Origin: Diplonema japonicum
Taxonomy: Eukaryota > Euglenozoa > Diplonemea > Diplonemida > Diplonemidae
Direction of reading: 5' to 3'
NCBI GenBank assembly: GCA_964019335.1
Contig: OZ025726.1
Location: forward strand, 186,001-250,000
Length of the DNA stretch: 64,000 nt
Shown here: positions 1-9,765 of the stretch, one piece after another
How the letters are laid out: every line of letters starts with the position of its first letter
How positions within the stretch are numbered: the first letter of the stretch is position 1
Notes under the pieces: model-generated
The model's database searches: none
Seen by the model: the letters and a program-made list of their open reading frames with translations, nothing else
What the model was told of the DNA's origin: nothing
Translations under genes and position numbers: made by a program

Positions 1-1001
1 CGTGAAGGGAGTACGGATCCAAGGACCTGTCCGGCCGCATGTCGTAAAGGAGAAAAGCCGAGCCTTTTCGAGGGTGGACCTGCAGGCCTTGCTGACAAGC
101 GGACTCCTTATAATTGGGAGGGTTCCGCCCGCCGTTGGCGCGGGGTATCGTGGTGGCACCACCCGCCTCCGTATCATTCAGGTAGATGAAGAAGGTGGCC
201 ATTCGGTTGGAAGACTGCTTGCCGTACATGTTGGGATCGAAGTCTTTTTTTTTTTTTTTTTTTCTCCCTTCCCCATTTCATACAATCATGATGCGAGTCA
301 TAGTGCTGGTCCTGCCCGTAGTGAAGGACATTCATAGGTTCGTGCCAAGTAGTTTGCAACATGGTCTGTGTTCTCTTATTCAAGTTTCCGAAGTTTGCGC
401 CATCCAAATTAAGCCACGTTGATTTCGACGTCCTCACCTCCTGAGTTGACGACTCTCCTGCTTTATGCTTTAACGTAAGTGCGACCTGCGAGCGAAGGAG
501 TTTTGGTTCGCACTCTCTTACGACGGCCTCGACTTCAGCATCCGTGGCGAATTTCGGAAAAAATATTATCCTCGGTTTTGTAGACACTGTGATGAACAGG
601 CGGTCCTCTCGGTCTGGGTACTTAAACGCAGGGTTCTCTCCATATTCATAACCAGGGGGCAGCTTGTCGCCATCGATTTTCGTTATGTCGTAGTCCGCCT
701 TGATGGCTTTGCTGTCATACTGTGCGAGCTTCGCACCTACGGGCAGACCGTGGAAATCCCATTCTCCTTCTTCCGGTATATCAAGTCCATTCCACTTTTT
801 CATTTTCCGATCGTCCTTCTTCTCTGGTTTTGAGGAGGTTGTTTTCCCCCCTTTTTGCAGGTAGTCCACCACCCCGTGCCGTTCTAACCGTTCTTGGTGG
901 CTACCTAAATTCGGCCACACGAAAATACTGCCCAAAGTGATCATTGAGCACATCGAAATAGTAAGGATCCACACCAGCATCTTGGAGGGTCGCCAACCCA
1001 T
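1..1001 (-). CDS. Membrane-anchored prolyl 4-hydroxylase (3' partial)
   Basis: Fe(II)/2-oxoglutarate dioxygenase that hydroxylates peptidyl proline, probably in the secretory pathway. Exons 284-1001 and 1-243 join across a 40-nt GT-AG intron (244-283) filled by a poly(A) run. The spliced product has a short basic N-terminus, one membrane segment at about residues 8-30 (type II anchor), a hydrophilic linker and then the dioxygenase fold. The iron-binding H-x-D sits in YDSHHDYF, directly at the splice junction, followed by the family pattern NRMATFFIYLND and GGATTIP. The frame runs to base 1, where the expected distal histidine (after YSL) is just visible, so the C-terminal end is missing. Start: ATG at 1001 follows a CCTCCACAG acceptor by 22 nt. 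Splicing restores the motif that reading through the intron destroys, so the family call is firm; the substrate is unknown. Confidence 0.85.
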
Positions 1002-1023
1002 TTTTCTTCAAATATTGTGTGTC

Positions 1024-1045
1024 CTGTGGAGGGGGGAGGAGGTGT
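1024..1045 (-). promoter_or_regulatory. Probable spliced-leader acceptor of the prolyl 4-hydroxylase gene
   Basis: On the sense strand a CCTCCTCCCCCCTCCACAG tract ends with AG at 1024-1025, 22 nt before the ATG at 1001 and 65 nt after the stop of the upstream methyltransferase gene. A pyrimidine tract plus CAG in a same-strand gene array fits trans-splicing. No transcript evidence is available here. Confidence 0.5.
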
Positions 1046-1089
1046 TTCTTACAAGACAATACAAATATAATATCATCAGTTTAACTCCC

Positions 1090-2079
1090 TCACATAGTGC
1101 CGACATCGATGGTATACACAGCATGGGTGTCGCGGTCTTCATATTCAACCTTTGAGATGGTTAGTTGGGGTATGGCGAGCAAGCCGTCTTTTCTTGCAGT
1201 TTCGATTTCTTCTACCAAGCCTTCCATACCACCCGATGCTACCCATGTTTTGAAGTTTCCGTAGTGGCCGGATTGGAACTCCATGACAGTGTTGCGGAAC
1301 TGTGAAAGATTCCAGAAGCCGTAGGCTTTGGGGGTGAAGTCAAGAACGAGGATCTTCCCGTCGTGGGTTTTTTTGGCCATTTCTTCGACGATGGCGATGC
1401 GACGCTTGGGGTCCAGCTCGTGCAGACACATTGATATAACAGAGTGTGTGAACTTCTTGTCGAGATTCTTCAAATCAAGGACGTCAAGGTTCATGGGAGT
1501 GACGTTCGAAAAACGCTTTTGAGAAAAAAGCTTCACAGCGCTGTTGTACGCGGCAGTATCCTTGTCAATGGTGGTGATAGAGCCATCTTTATCATAAGTC
1601 TCCAAGGCTATCATGCCAGTTAGAACTGCGTTCCCCGTACCAACGTCGAGAATCACTGGGCGTTGGGTATTTTCGAACTCCTTTACGAGTAGTACTCTTG
1701 TTAAAAAGGCTGATTTTCCGTCGTCGTAAAAAAAAATAAATATTGGCACGCCGAGTACCGTCACCATCGACACCACCTTGATCAAGGATGCTACCCATGA
1801 TTTCAGCCCGCCTCCTCGGGACCTCTTCCCGTGCCATAGTTCTGCCGCCCAGTTGTTGACGCCGACCGTCGCCACTTTTGGCCGCCAGCCTTTTTTCGAG
1901 CTTCCCCTGGCTTGAGCGAGTTTCATGCCCGAGCTGATGCCGACGGAGGACTCGTAGCCCTTCTCGCTTCGCTTCCGCCCCATCTCCCGTATCTTCATCT
2001 CGGCTTTCAAACGTCTTTTCTCGTCGAGCGTTACCTTCCCTCCCCCTTCGCACAGTGTTCTGCAGGTCCGGCGTAGCAT
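1090..2079 (-). CDS. Class I SAM-dependent methyltransferase with N-terminal membrane segment
   Basis: 329-residue single-exon protein. The C-terminal two thirds is a Rossmann methyltransferase: motif I ILDVGTGNAVLTG at about residues 142-154, an acidic residue at the end of the next strand (TTIDKD), and CLHELDPKRR at the motif IV position. It lies behind a basic N-terminal region and one hydrophobic helix (VVSMVTVLGVPIFIFF, about residues 105-120), so the enzyme is likely membrane tethered with the catalytic domain beyond the helix. I chose the ATG at 2079, because the longer frame upstream is only translated A/T homopolymers and lies before a likely acceptor. The methyl acceptor cannot be told from the sequence. 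Confidence 0.75.
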   Translation of the reverse strand: MLRRTCRTLCEGGGKVTLDEKRRLKAEMKIREMGRKRSEKGYESSVGISSGMKLAQARGSSKKGWRPKVATVGVNNWAAELWHGKRSRGGGLKSWVASLIKVVSMVTVLGVPIFIFFYDDGKSAFLTRVLLVKEFENTQRPVILDVGTGNAVLTGMIALETYDKDGSITTIDKDTAAYNSAVKLFSQKRFSNVTPMNLDVLDLKNLDKKFTHSVISMCLHELDPKRRIAIVEEMAKKTHDGKILVLDFTPKAYGFWNLSQFRNTVMEFQSGHYGNFKTWVASGGMEGLVEEIETARKDGLLAIPQLTISKVEYEDRDTHAVYTIDVGTM

Positions 2080-2230
2080 ATCTTTTTTTTTTTCTTTTTT
2101 TTTTTTTCTCTTTTTTTTTTTTAAATATGTGATGCTTAGCAGGGGAGAAAATAGAAAAAGATCAACATAATAAAAGGGTTTTTTTTTTTTTTTTTTTTTT
2201 TTTCGTTGTTGTGGAACGAAAAAAAACCTT

Positions 2231-2261
<31 letters not shown>

Positions 2262-2314
2262 GCCCCCATATTTTTTTTTCTTCCGCCCTGTGTAACGGAA
2301 ACACACGCGATTAC

Positions 2315-2349
<35 letters not shown>

Positions 2350-2390
2350 AGGAGAAGCCTATCAACTCACTTATATTTATTTACCACTCA
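2080..2390. other. Intergenic spacer, homopolymer-rich
   Basis: About 310 bp between the carnitine acyltransferase stop and the methyltransferase start. It holds alternating T and A runs of 10-30 nt. One sense-strand pyrimidine-rich stretch near 2140-2165 (TTTCTCCCC) could serve as the polypyrimidine tract for trans-splicing. No coding signal is seen. Confidence 0.6.
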
Positions 2391-4184
2391 TCACGCTCTC
2401 AACAGATCGTAGAGGACCCCTTCCAAGACACCGGATAATTCTGCGGAACCGCCTTTTTCGTAGGACGTGATGGCCAAGGGGACGGTCTCGGGGAAGAGCT
2501 GGTATCCCACCCCGTACCCCGTTGCCGAGACAGGGCCGAAACCGAACGTTGCAAGGAAAGGAGACGTCACGTTCGAAGTCGACAAGGTCCATGTGGACGA
2601 TTTCTTAAAGGCAGAGGACGTGAACAAGGGGTGGGGGGAGGCAGGGTCATCGCGGGCCTGATTAAGAGACAGCAAATGTCTGTCGATGCCCTCCCCTTGA
2701 AGGGTGTACCCTGTAATGTTACGGTGCATTGTAGTGGCGTTGACCAACAGCTGTCTCAAGTCCTTCTTACCCCCTTCCTTAACACACTTCGCCAGTTCTA
2801 CCACCTCAGGTGTGCACGAACGTATAGTGTCGGTCCTACCCCTCCAGAAATTCCGCATTGAAGCTGATTCGTATGTAGCAGCAATCTCACCGTGCTTCAG
2901 GTAATACGCAACTTGAAGACAAACCTGGAAATACGCGTCGGGTGGCATTTTTGCAGCTTTAATCTGGCTGCTTCCCACCGTCGTGATCTCTCTGAACGCC
3001 ATGTCAAGTGACTCCGACACTGTTCGATTCTTCTCCCTGGCGATGGCGACGAGCTTTTCCGGGACTTCCCCCACGGAAAGCGGTTGGGGAATGGCGGTGG
3101 GGTTTGTTTGCGACACCGGGCTGGTTTTTTCCATGTATATCTCCCAGGATTTTGCCAGCCAGGTGTTCCAATAAGCACCGTCTGCAGGAGCGTGTTCCAT
3201 GACCAACCCGACATTGCACTGCGGTGTGGACGTGATCATCAGCTTGTCCCACCATCTGTCCGCAATTGTGTCGGGAAGACCGACAAGATGCGACCTGCAC
3301 TGTTCAACCATTGGAAGTTCCTTGTCGTTGCTGTCAAGACTGACAATAAACAAAGCGTTGTCGATAATGTCGACGGTGTGCTTGGTGTTGGGATCCTTCA
3401 TGATAACGCTTCTCGAATCCGCCCAGTCGGTTCTGTCATCCGACGTGAGAACAGCAATCTCTCTCGATGCGTCTTGCGGGGTACCATGGGCAATAATTGA
3501 TTCAAGACTCTCCGTTAGGCTCTCAACAGATACGTTAGAAACAACGACCTTGTAAGGTTTCCCCTTGAAGAACACTACGATGTAGTCGGAGTCAGGGCAA
3601 TGGTGGATCGTGTCGGCAACCGCTCCAGGTATCCTTGACGTCGCGATGATGTAAGGAAATGTCCCCATGCACAACGGGCCTGCTTTCGTTTGTTCGACAG
3701 CGGTGTTACCCTTTTTGAGATCGGCCCACCAAGAGGTGGCCGACCATATGACCCTTGCCGTGACAGAAGCTTGGCTTTTATCATCATCGTGTTTCTTGAA
3801 TATGTAGTAAGGGTTTGAGTTTACAGGGCATGGGCATCTCATGCCCAGATACATATCGTCCCAGTAAGGTTGGAAGTGGAATGCTGGGTATCCCCCGTGT
3901 TTGCTTGCTTCGTGATCGCGTTGTACGATTTTGTTTTGCAGGGACGGGCCTTCGGTGTTTAAGAATTCTTGTGTGGCGTTGAGCTGGGACTTGTACTCCT
4001 CTTCCGTGCACACTGCTTTCACTGACGACAGGTATTTTTCTATGGTTCCCTTTAGTTCGGGAATCGGGACGCGGGGCAGCCCCAGCGTGTTCTTAGACGG
4101 CAGCTCTTCGAACTTGTAGAACCGTTTCTCCCCTCGTGCGGCGGCCCTCGTTGCTGTTGTTACGCATCTTGAATGTCTTCTCAT
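2391..4184 (-). CDS. Carnitine O-acyltransferase
   Basis: 597-residue member of the choline/carnitine acyltransferase family, which moves acyl groups between CoA and carnitine in mitochondria or peroxisomes. The first 20 residues are rich in R and A with no acidic residue, consistent with a mitochondrial presequence. The family opening (LPRVPIPELKGTIEKYL) is at about residue 37. The catalytic histidine is H331 in MEHAPADG, and the carnitine-site STS motif is at residues 535-537, close to the expected GFGPV element at 549-553. Length fits carnitine acetyltransferase or octanoyltransferase better than the longer palmitoyltransferases with membrane anchors. Single exon. The ATG at 4184 sits directly on a sense poly(A) run of 16. 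Chain-length specificity is not predictable by eye. Confidence 0.9.
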   Translation of the reverse strand: MRRHSRCVTTATRAAARGEKRFYKFEELPSKNTLGLPRVPIPELKGTIEKYLSSVKAVCTEEEYKSQLNATQEFLNTEGPSLQNKIVQRDHEASKHGGYPAFHFQPYWDDMYLGMRCPCPVNSNPYYIFKKHDDDKSQASVTARVIWSATSWWADLKKGNTAVEQTKAGPLCMGTFPYIIATSRIPGAVADTIHHCPDSDYIVVFFKGKPYKVVVSNVSVESLTESLESIIAHGTPQDASREIAVLTSDDRTDWADSRSVIMKDPNTKHTVDIIDNALFIVSLDSNDKELPMVEQCRSHLVGLPDTIADRWWDKLMITSTPQCNVGLVMEHAPADGAYWNTWLAKSWEIYMEKTSPVSQTNPTAIPQPLSVGEVPEKLVAIAREKNRTVSESLDMAFREITTVGSSQIKAAKMPPDAYFQVCLQVAYYLKHGEIAATYESASMRNFWRGRTDTIRSCTPEVVELAKCVKEGGKKDLRQLLVNATTMHRNITGYTLQGEGIDRHLLSLNQARDDPASPHPLFTSSAFKKSSTWTLSTSNVTSPFLATFGFGPVSATGYGVGYQLFPETVPLAITSYEKGGSAELSGVLEGVLYDLLRA

Positions 4185-4632
4185 TTTTTTTTTTTTTTTC
4201 CTTTCTTCGTTCCTTTCTCCCCCTCCTCCTTCTCCTGTCGACTGATAACAACATTAGTTTTTTTTTTCTTCTTTTTCTTTTTTGAATAATAAAAAAGGGT
4301 TTTTTTTTTATGAAAGACTATAGCTTTCTTGTTTCCAAGCAGCTGACATCTGGTGAGGGGGGATGGAGGGAAAATGTGCGTGTGTTTGTGTGAGAGCTTG
4401 GGGAAAGAAAAAAAAAAACAAAAAAAAACAAAAGAGAGAAAGAAAGAAAGAAAGAAAAAAGTGCGCGCGTGTGCTTTGATCACGATTCTATAAAATCCGG
4501 AATAAAAAACAAGATGTAAGACCCTTCTTTTTTTCTTGTTCTTTTTTTTTTAATTTCACTTTCTCTTCTTCTTGATAATGAAAGCCTCCCCCCCCCCCCC
4601 CCCCCCTCTCCCCTCCCCAGCCGAAGATTAAC

Positions 4633-4664
<32 letters not shown>

Positions 4665-4671
4665 AAAGAGA
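4185..4671. other. Intergenic spacer with simple repeats
   Basis: Between the acyltransferase start and a retroelement fragment. It contains a (GAAA)n run near 4436-4457, a C18-type run near 4588-4605, and several A and T runs. I see no gene. The T/A run at about 4633-4672 directly borders the 3' end of the retroelement copy. Confidence 0.6.
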
Positions 4672-5402
4672 CATTTACGGGTACCTGCGGTATGTGGCAG
4701 GACGCCTGAAGAGTCTCAATCTAGCTCTTGATCGAACCTTTCTGCTGTGGTGTGGCCCTCGTTCACCCTCCTCGGTACCTTAGGTATAAAACCCTCAACC
4801 GAGTTGGTAAAGGACACAATAGTTGTACAGTTGTTTCTCAAGGATGTGGCGGGTCGCCGGGGAGGCGAATACCGGCCTAGAGGAGTAGCCCCTTATGGAG
4901 CCGTTGTAGTAACCCAACGTGCGTAGGGAGTGGACAGAGTCTACCGAAGCAGCTGGAATGAGGGGCGCTATGCGCTTATTGGTGTGGATGCGTTCTAGTG
5001 CCGCTATCACCCTGCCTATGACACGCGCGCTCTCCTGGATGTCCTCACCCTCTCCACAAGGCGAGAGTCCCTCTGTGGCAATGAAGTCCACGGCCAGCTC
5101 AAGCCTGGAGACCTGTCCACCTGTTGTGCCCCAGTGAAGGGCCGAGAGCCATCGGATGACGTGCGGGAATAGCCGCGGGAGGTACTGCTGCCTCAAACCA
5201 TTGTCGTAGTACCACCTCAGTGACCGCGGCTTGAGCAAACACCCCTTCTCGAAGGGCCTGTTCCACAAGTGTTCGCAGGTGGACCTTCAGGAGCTTCCTG
5301 ACCTCGTGCTTCAGGGCCCTTGGCTCCAGGGGTACCCATTGCCGCGCGAACTGCGCCCAGCTGGACCCCAGTTCCCCCAACAGTTCGTGGGTCTGTCCGA
5401 AA
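4672..5402 (-). mobile_element. 3' fragment of a non-LTR retrotransposon, decayed
   Basis: The frame ending at 4795 (about 158 residues) is clearly related to the C-terminal part of the retroelement at 30.2-32.7 kb. Both carry a block of the form L-x-WLS-x-L-x-W followed by ELA-[IV]-DF, then a basic helix, then RP-[IV]-F near the end. Upstream the homology continues only after a frame shift near 5215-5268, so this copy is broken. Its 3' untranslated tail ends in a long T run in sense (about 4672), like the other copy. It is 5' truncated, which is normal for target-primed reverse transcription. The upstream boundary near 5402 is approximate. Confidence 0.65.
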
Positions 5403-6203
5403 AAAAAGCTCTTTCTCATAAAGATAATTATGCAAAAGAAGGATCTACTCTTCAAAATTTACTTCAGGTGCAGCCGCGGTACATGGCTTGAAGTTCGATC
5501 CTCTTGAAGAGGGAGGATGCCTGCTAGCGGGGCAGGTGTGTCGGTGCAACCACGATGAAGTAACCTCTAGAGTGACATGAAAAATAAAACCCCCAGTTCA
5601 TTCACCCGCAAAAAAGTAATGATTTCCCACCGTCATCTATATCTGCATGGGACCAACCCATCACCCCCCCAAAAAAAAAGCAGGAGGCAATACCACCCGA
5701 AGGCCCTGTTCTATTGATGTCCCTCTTTCGTTCCTACTAAAGAGAAGACCAAGGGGGCGGGGGGGTCGAATAAGAGAAGGGGCAGAGGGCTGGAAAAAGA
5801 AGGAAAGAAAAGAGAGAAGAAAGAAAACTCGTCCCGTGACAGAAAAGTTACGGGTTGTTGTTGTTGGGGGGGGGGGGGGGGGGGGGTTCCCTATTTTTTT
5901 AAATTTAATCAGACTCATCCTGCTGGCTTGCCAAGCCCACCTCTCTCCCCTATGTTTGTTGAGAGAGACCGGATGTGTTTTTTTTTTTGTTCCTTGAGTG
6001 ACGCTACATGTAAAACAAGACCTGTGCCCCCAGTGGGGAGTTCCTCGTCCACAGGTTTTGGCAATTATTATTGTTATTTTTTTTTTTTTTTTTTTTTTTG
6101 CGCACATTACGTATATACCCCAAAGACGTTTCATCTTTGAAAAAGGTTGTCGGAAAAAAAACTTCCCCCCCCCCCCCCCACACCCCACCCCTTGTATTTG
6201 TAT
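5403..6203. other. Intergenic spacer downstream of the antiporter gene
   Basis: About 800 bp with no supported gene. It includes a mixed-sequence stretch at 5470-5570 that may still belong to retroelement debris, a purine-rich stretch at 5780-5830, a G21-type run near 5865-5886, T runs near 6080-6100 and a C run near 6163-6179. Confidence 0.5.
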
Positions 6204-9200
6204 CTAATCGGCTATGGGTTGCATTTCCTTCCACACCTCATTGAGAAGGGGTTCGTTGAAGTGGTCGACGTTTCCTTTACGAACCGACATAGAGGTGTTG
6301 GAGTTACGCGAGGTTGGCGAATTGATGAAGGAACCTGGTCTGTTGTCGCCGAGAGGTGAGTCGTAGGAGAGCGCGGCGGCGTCCTCGCCGAACCCTGCCA
6401 TCATCTTGTCCGCAAGGGAGTTGTACTTGTTCTTGCCGAGCTTGTAGAGGAGTTGGAAGTGCTGTCGGAGTTTTTTCCATCTGAAGCGTGCCTTGGCCTC
6501 CTTCGACATCGGGTCGTTGATACTGAGAATCTTTGCAGAAGTATCGATAACTACCTTGCCGTGGGACACGCCTTGCAACAACTGCAAACCTTCTCGTGTT
6601 TCCCCATCGATTGTAACCGAACCTTTGATCAGAACATGGTGCATCCCTGCTTGGAGAATTGATGTGTTCGCGGCAGCTTGGTCGCCTGTTACAAGGTTTC
6701 CCGTTTCACAGAATTTTTGAATATCCAGCTGGTTCCAGTACTTGTACGGGTCCGTGGTTGAGAGTAGCCAGAATGCAGCTTCGACAGCTGCGGCTTTCCA
6801 AAGTTCCTTCGCAAGAAGCGGGTATTTTCCCATCCAGGGCCCGATCGATTCGCTTCGGTACCTGAGTATCTTCATATCTGTGTCGGCGAAAACATCGGTC
6901 ATGAAGGATGTCTTGCACAGGAGGTTGGACAGGCCGATGCATTCCCCGGTGCCGAAGTAGTATTCTTTCCCGTCGTGTCGAACCTTTGCCACGCCGCTGA
7001 CGATTACAACGAAGCTTGTTTTTGCGTTTTCCTTGTCGATGATTCTGTCTCTCTTCCGGTGGGGTTCGACCCTTCCGTTGATTTTGAACTCCTGCGTGCA
7101 CGCGTTTTCGACACGGTGCATCCACCTGATCTCGTCCTGTATCACCGCCTCAACTTCCGTGGCCGGCATTTGCGACGATGCCTTTGCCAGTTTGTTCATT
7201 TTCTTTTCGACGATTTCCCGTAGTTTTGCCGCGTCGCTTTCGTCAATTTGCCCGATCTTTTTCATGGTGTGGACCTTTTCTCTTGCGGCATTGAGGACCG
7301 ATCTCGCCGCGTGCCGGGTTTGAATCGCAATGGATATCTGAACCCTCTCCTTGGACAGATCCTGTACATGCGCGAAGCATCCTGCTCGAAGAGACTTACA
7401 GTGAACCTTGATTTTGTTGGCTGCCTTGCAATCAGAAACAACACCGTCTATTTTGTCAAGAACGTCTTCATGCGCGCGAACAAGGCAGTTTGCAACATCG
7501 AATCCTGCAGCCCAACGGTTTTCCTTCCATGTTGTGGAATAAGACGACAGTTGAGACCTGCACATTGGAAGCGTAAGGGAAAGCCCTCCCAACTTCGAGG
7601 CCACGAAGGATTCGTCCCAGTACTTGTTCAAGACGTCGGGTTGGATGAAACTCCCCGGGATCACTTTGGCCCGCTCGCAAAATTTCACCACACGCGGGAT
7701 CGTAACGGATGCGATGAAACCGTGTTCGTACTGCTGCCAGACGCTTGATTTGATGATTTTGAAGTACGCCATTCGAGCTTCTTCTTCCGAAGATAACGCG
7801 TCGTCTTCGTTGTCGTCTTCAGAAGGAAGGTACGGGTTGACGACCCCTTCGTGCGTGTACCTGTTCACCGTTTGCCAGTTCGCGTCAGAGATGACGTGAG
7901 ATATCTTCAGCTCTCGAATGGTGTCGTGTTGTGTAACGAGGACCTCGTTGAAGCACTTTTCGAGCAGGCGTTTTTGTGCGAGTGAGATTTTTGCCAGGTC
8001 GAAATATTTCACAACGAACTGTGCGGTGACGCCGTTCACAACGAGCGTCAACGCCACAAGCCCCACGACGTGGAACAAAAACTGCGTTCCGAGGTTGGGG
8101 TGCACGCATTTGATCTCCTTGTCGTTGGCGATGATTAAGGTCAACGCTAGCCCGACAGCACCGCGGAGACCTCCCCACCACACCAAGACAGCCTCGCTCT
8201 TTTCAAGTGTCCATGCTGCAAACGACGTCAGCGGTTTATAAGTCGACACCAGAAGTATCGCACGAACAAGATTAATGATTAGGTACGAAAGGAACATGTA
8301 TCCCACGTCCGTTCCCGTTATGGTGTCGAAGCGTGACGATGAAGCGACCAACCCCACCAAGATGAAGATTAATGTGTTTGTGAGATACACTGTCATCTCC
8401 CAGAATTCGTGGAGGGTGTGTTCGACTTCCGGTGATATCGCTTGCCTGTGGTGGGACAGCCATACCCCAAGAACCACCAACGCCAGGACACCGGAGACTT
8501 TTAAAAAACCCTCCGCGACGAAAAATGTAAGATACGCACAGCAGACTGTGATGGTGATTTCGAGGAGTGCGTCGTTGAAGATCTTCGACAAGCACCACTC
8601 CCCGATCACACCAGCGACCAGACCGACACAGGGCCCGCCTGCGGCGACCCATAAAAATTGTTTTATAGTTTCGAATACGGATAAATCATATGTTCCCTTC
8701 ACAACACCGTCCTTCAGGATGTTGAACAAAACGATGGCTGTCCCGTCGTTGAGCAACGACTCGCCTTCGATGAGCGACGCGATGGATGCGGGTGCTCCAA
8801 GCTCCTTCAACAACGCCACAACAGCAACCGGATCCGTGGCCGATACTATCGCCCCGTATAGAATGCACGTTACCCAAGACCAGTCGTACACGCCCACGCC
8901 TGCTGTTGTGAATAAAAACCTGCACAATACCGCTGTCAACCCCGTGGCTACTAAGATCCCCGGCCCTGCAAGAACAAGACAATACACCAAAACCTTTTTG
9001 AAGATGTGCCAGTCGAGGCTGAACGCCGACTCGAAGATCAGAATAGGCAGGAAGATAAACATGATGAGATGCGGGTTCATATCGGCAATAGTGATGTACT
9101 TCTCTGTGTCGTTACCCAACGCGCGAGCGAAGAGACCTATCAGTACCCCGATGATGAAGAGGAGGATAGTGTACGGGATCTTGTTGAAGGGCGGCACCGA

Positions 9201-9686
9201 GAAATAGTACCGGAGCATCCCGCCCAACACGAAGGAGAAGAATATGAAGAAGATGACATAAGGCGGTTCGTCGTGACCGTGCACATGCTCGCAAGTGTCG
9301 AGCAGCAGACACGTGTGGTACTTGCTGTCGTAAGAACATGTCAGTTCCGCGCCCGATAATGTTAGATTTTCTGCGTCGGGACATTCACACGCGCCATGCG
9401 GCCCGCTGTGGTTGCTCCCATGACCTGGGGTGTGGCCGTGGCTTTCATCTCCTGGGGTGTGGCCGTGGCTTTCATCTCCTGGGGCATGACCGTGTGCGTG
9501 CTCCTCGGGTTCGTCAGAGTTACTACCATGTCCATGTCCATGTTCCTCAGGCGATGTAGAATTAAGATCCTCAGGAACCGGCGGGAGCGGCGCACTGGTC
9601 GAGTTATCAGTGGCAGGCTCCTGCGTGTCCGGTGCCACCGTAACCGATACAAGGGCAACTGCTACAAACACATGAAATGTGATCAT
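6204..9686 (-). CDS. Plasma-membrane-type Na+/H+ antiporter, SOS1/NHX7-like
   Basis: 1160-residue CPA1-family cation/proton antiporter expected to extrude Na+ in exchange for H+. Order of parts: signal peptide (about 1-18); a His/Gly-rich extracellular segment with HGH-type repeats (49-95) and paired cysteines (100-132); about twelve membrane helices (142-560) with the exchanger motif ATDPVAVVALLKELGAP and the ND pair in LLNDGTA at about 312-317; then a cytosolic tail of some 600 residues. The tail contains a cyclic-nucleotide-binding-like beta roll (about 855-910), as in plant SOS1, whose total length is similar. Start: the ATG at 9686 lies 6 nt behind a CCCGTACAG acceptor; the longer in-frame extension upstream is not credible. 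Single exon. Confidence 0.9.
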   Translation of the reverse strand: MITFHVFVAVALVSVTVAPDTQEPATDNSTSAPLPPVPEDLNSTSPEEHGHGHGSNSDEPEEHAHGHAPGDESHGHTPGDESHGHTPGHGSNHSGPHGACECPDAENLTLSGAELTCSYDSKYHTCLLLDTCEHVHGHDEPPYVIFFIFFSFVLGGMLRYYFSVPPFNKIPYTILLFIIGVLIGLFARALGNDTEKYITIADMNPHLIMFIFLPILIFESAFSLDWHIFKKVLVYCLVLAGPGILVATGLTAVLCRFLFTTAGVGVYDWSWVTCILYGAIVSATDPVAVVALLKELGAPASIASLIEGESLLNDGTAIVLFNILKDGVVKGTYDLSVFETIKQFLWVAAGGPCVGLVAGVIGEWCLSKIFNDALLEITITVCCAYLTFFVAEGFLKVSGVLALVVLGVWLSHHRQAISPEVEHTLHEFWEMTVYLTNTLIFILVGLVASSSRFDTITGTDVGYMFLSYLIINLVRAILLVSTYKPLTSFAAWTLEKSEAVLVWWGGLRGAVGLALTLIIANDKEIKCVHPNLGTQFLFHVVGLVALTLVVNGVTAQFVVKYFDLAKISLAQKRLLEKCFNEVLVTQHDTIRELKISHVISDANWQTVNRYTHEGVVNPYLPSEDDNEDDALSSEEEARMAYFKIIKSSVWQQYEHGFIASVTIPRVVKFCERAKVIPGSFIQPDVLNKYWDESFVASKLGGLSLTLPMCRSQLSSYSTTWKENRWAAGFDVANCLVRAHEDVLDKIDGVVSDCKAANKIKVHCKSLRAGCFAHVQDLSKERVQISIAIQTRHAARSVLNAAREKVHTMKKIGQIDESDAAKLREIVEKKMNKLAKASSQMPATEVEAVIQDEIRWMHRVENACTQEFKINGRVEPHRKRDRIIDKENAKTSFVVIVSGVAKVRHDGKEYYFGTGECIGLSNLLCKTSFMTDVFADTDMKILRYRSESIGPWMGKYPLLAKELWKAAAVEAAFWLLSTTDPYKYWNQLDIQKFCETGNLVTGDQAAANTSILQAGMHHVLIKGSVTIDGETREGLQLLQGVSHGKVVIDTSAKILSINDPMSKEAKARFRWKKLRQHFQLLYKLGKNKYNSLADKMMAGFGEDAAALSYDSPLGDNRPGSFINSPTSRNSNTSMSVRKGNVDHFNEPLLNEVWKEMQPIAD

Positions 9687-9692
9687 TATATA

Positions 9693-9720
9693 CTGTACGG
9701 GGTGGGTGTGAGACGACAAA
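9693..9720 (-). promoter_or_regulatory. Probable spliced-leader acceptor of the antiporter gene
   Basis: In sense, a T-rich stretch and CACACCCACCCCGTACAG end with AG at 9693-9694, leaving a 5' leader of only six bases (TATATA) before the ATG at 9686. The upstream gene stops at 9766, only about 70 nt away. That spacing leaves little room for an independent promoter. Confidence 0.55.
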
Positions 9721-9765
9721 AAAAAAAACAAAAAGCAAACATTTTCTTTTCTTTTCTTTCTTCTT

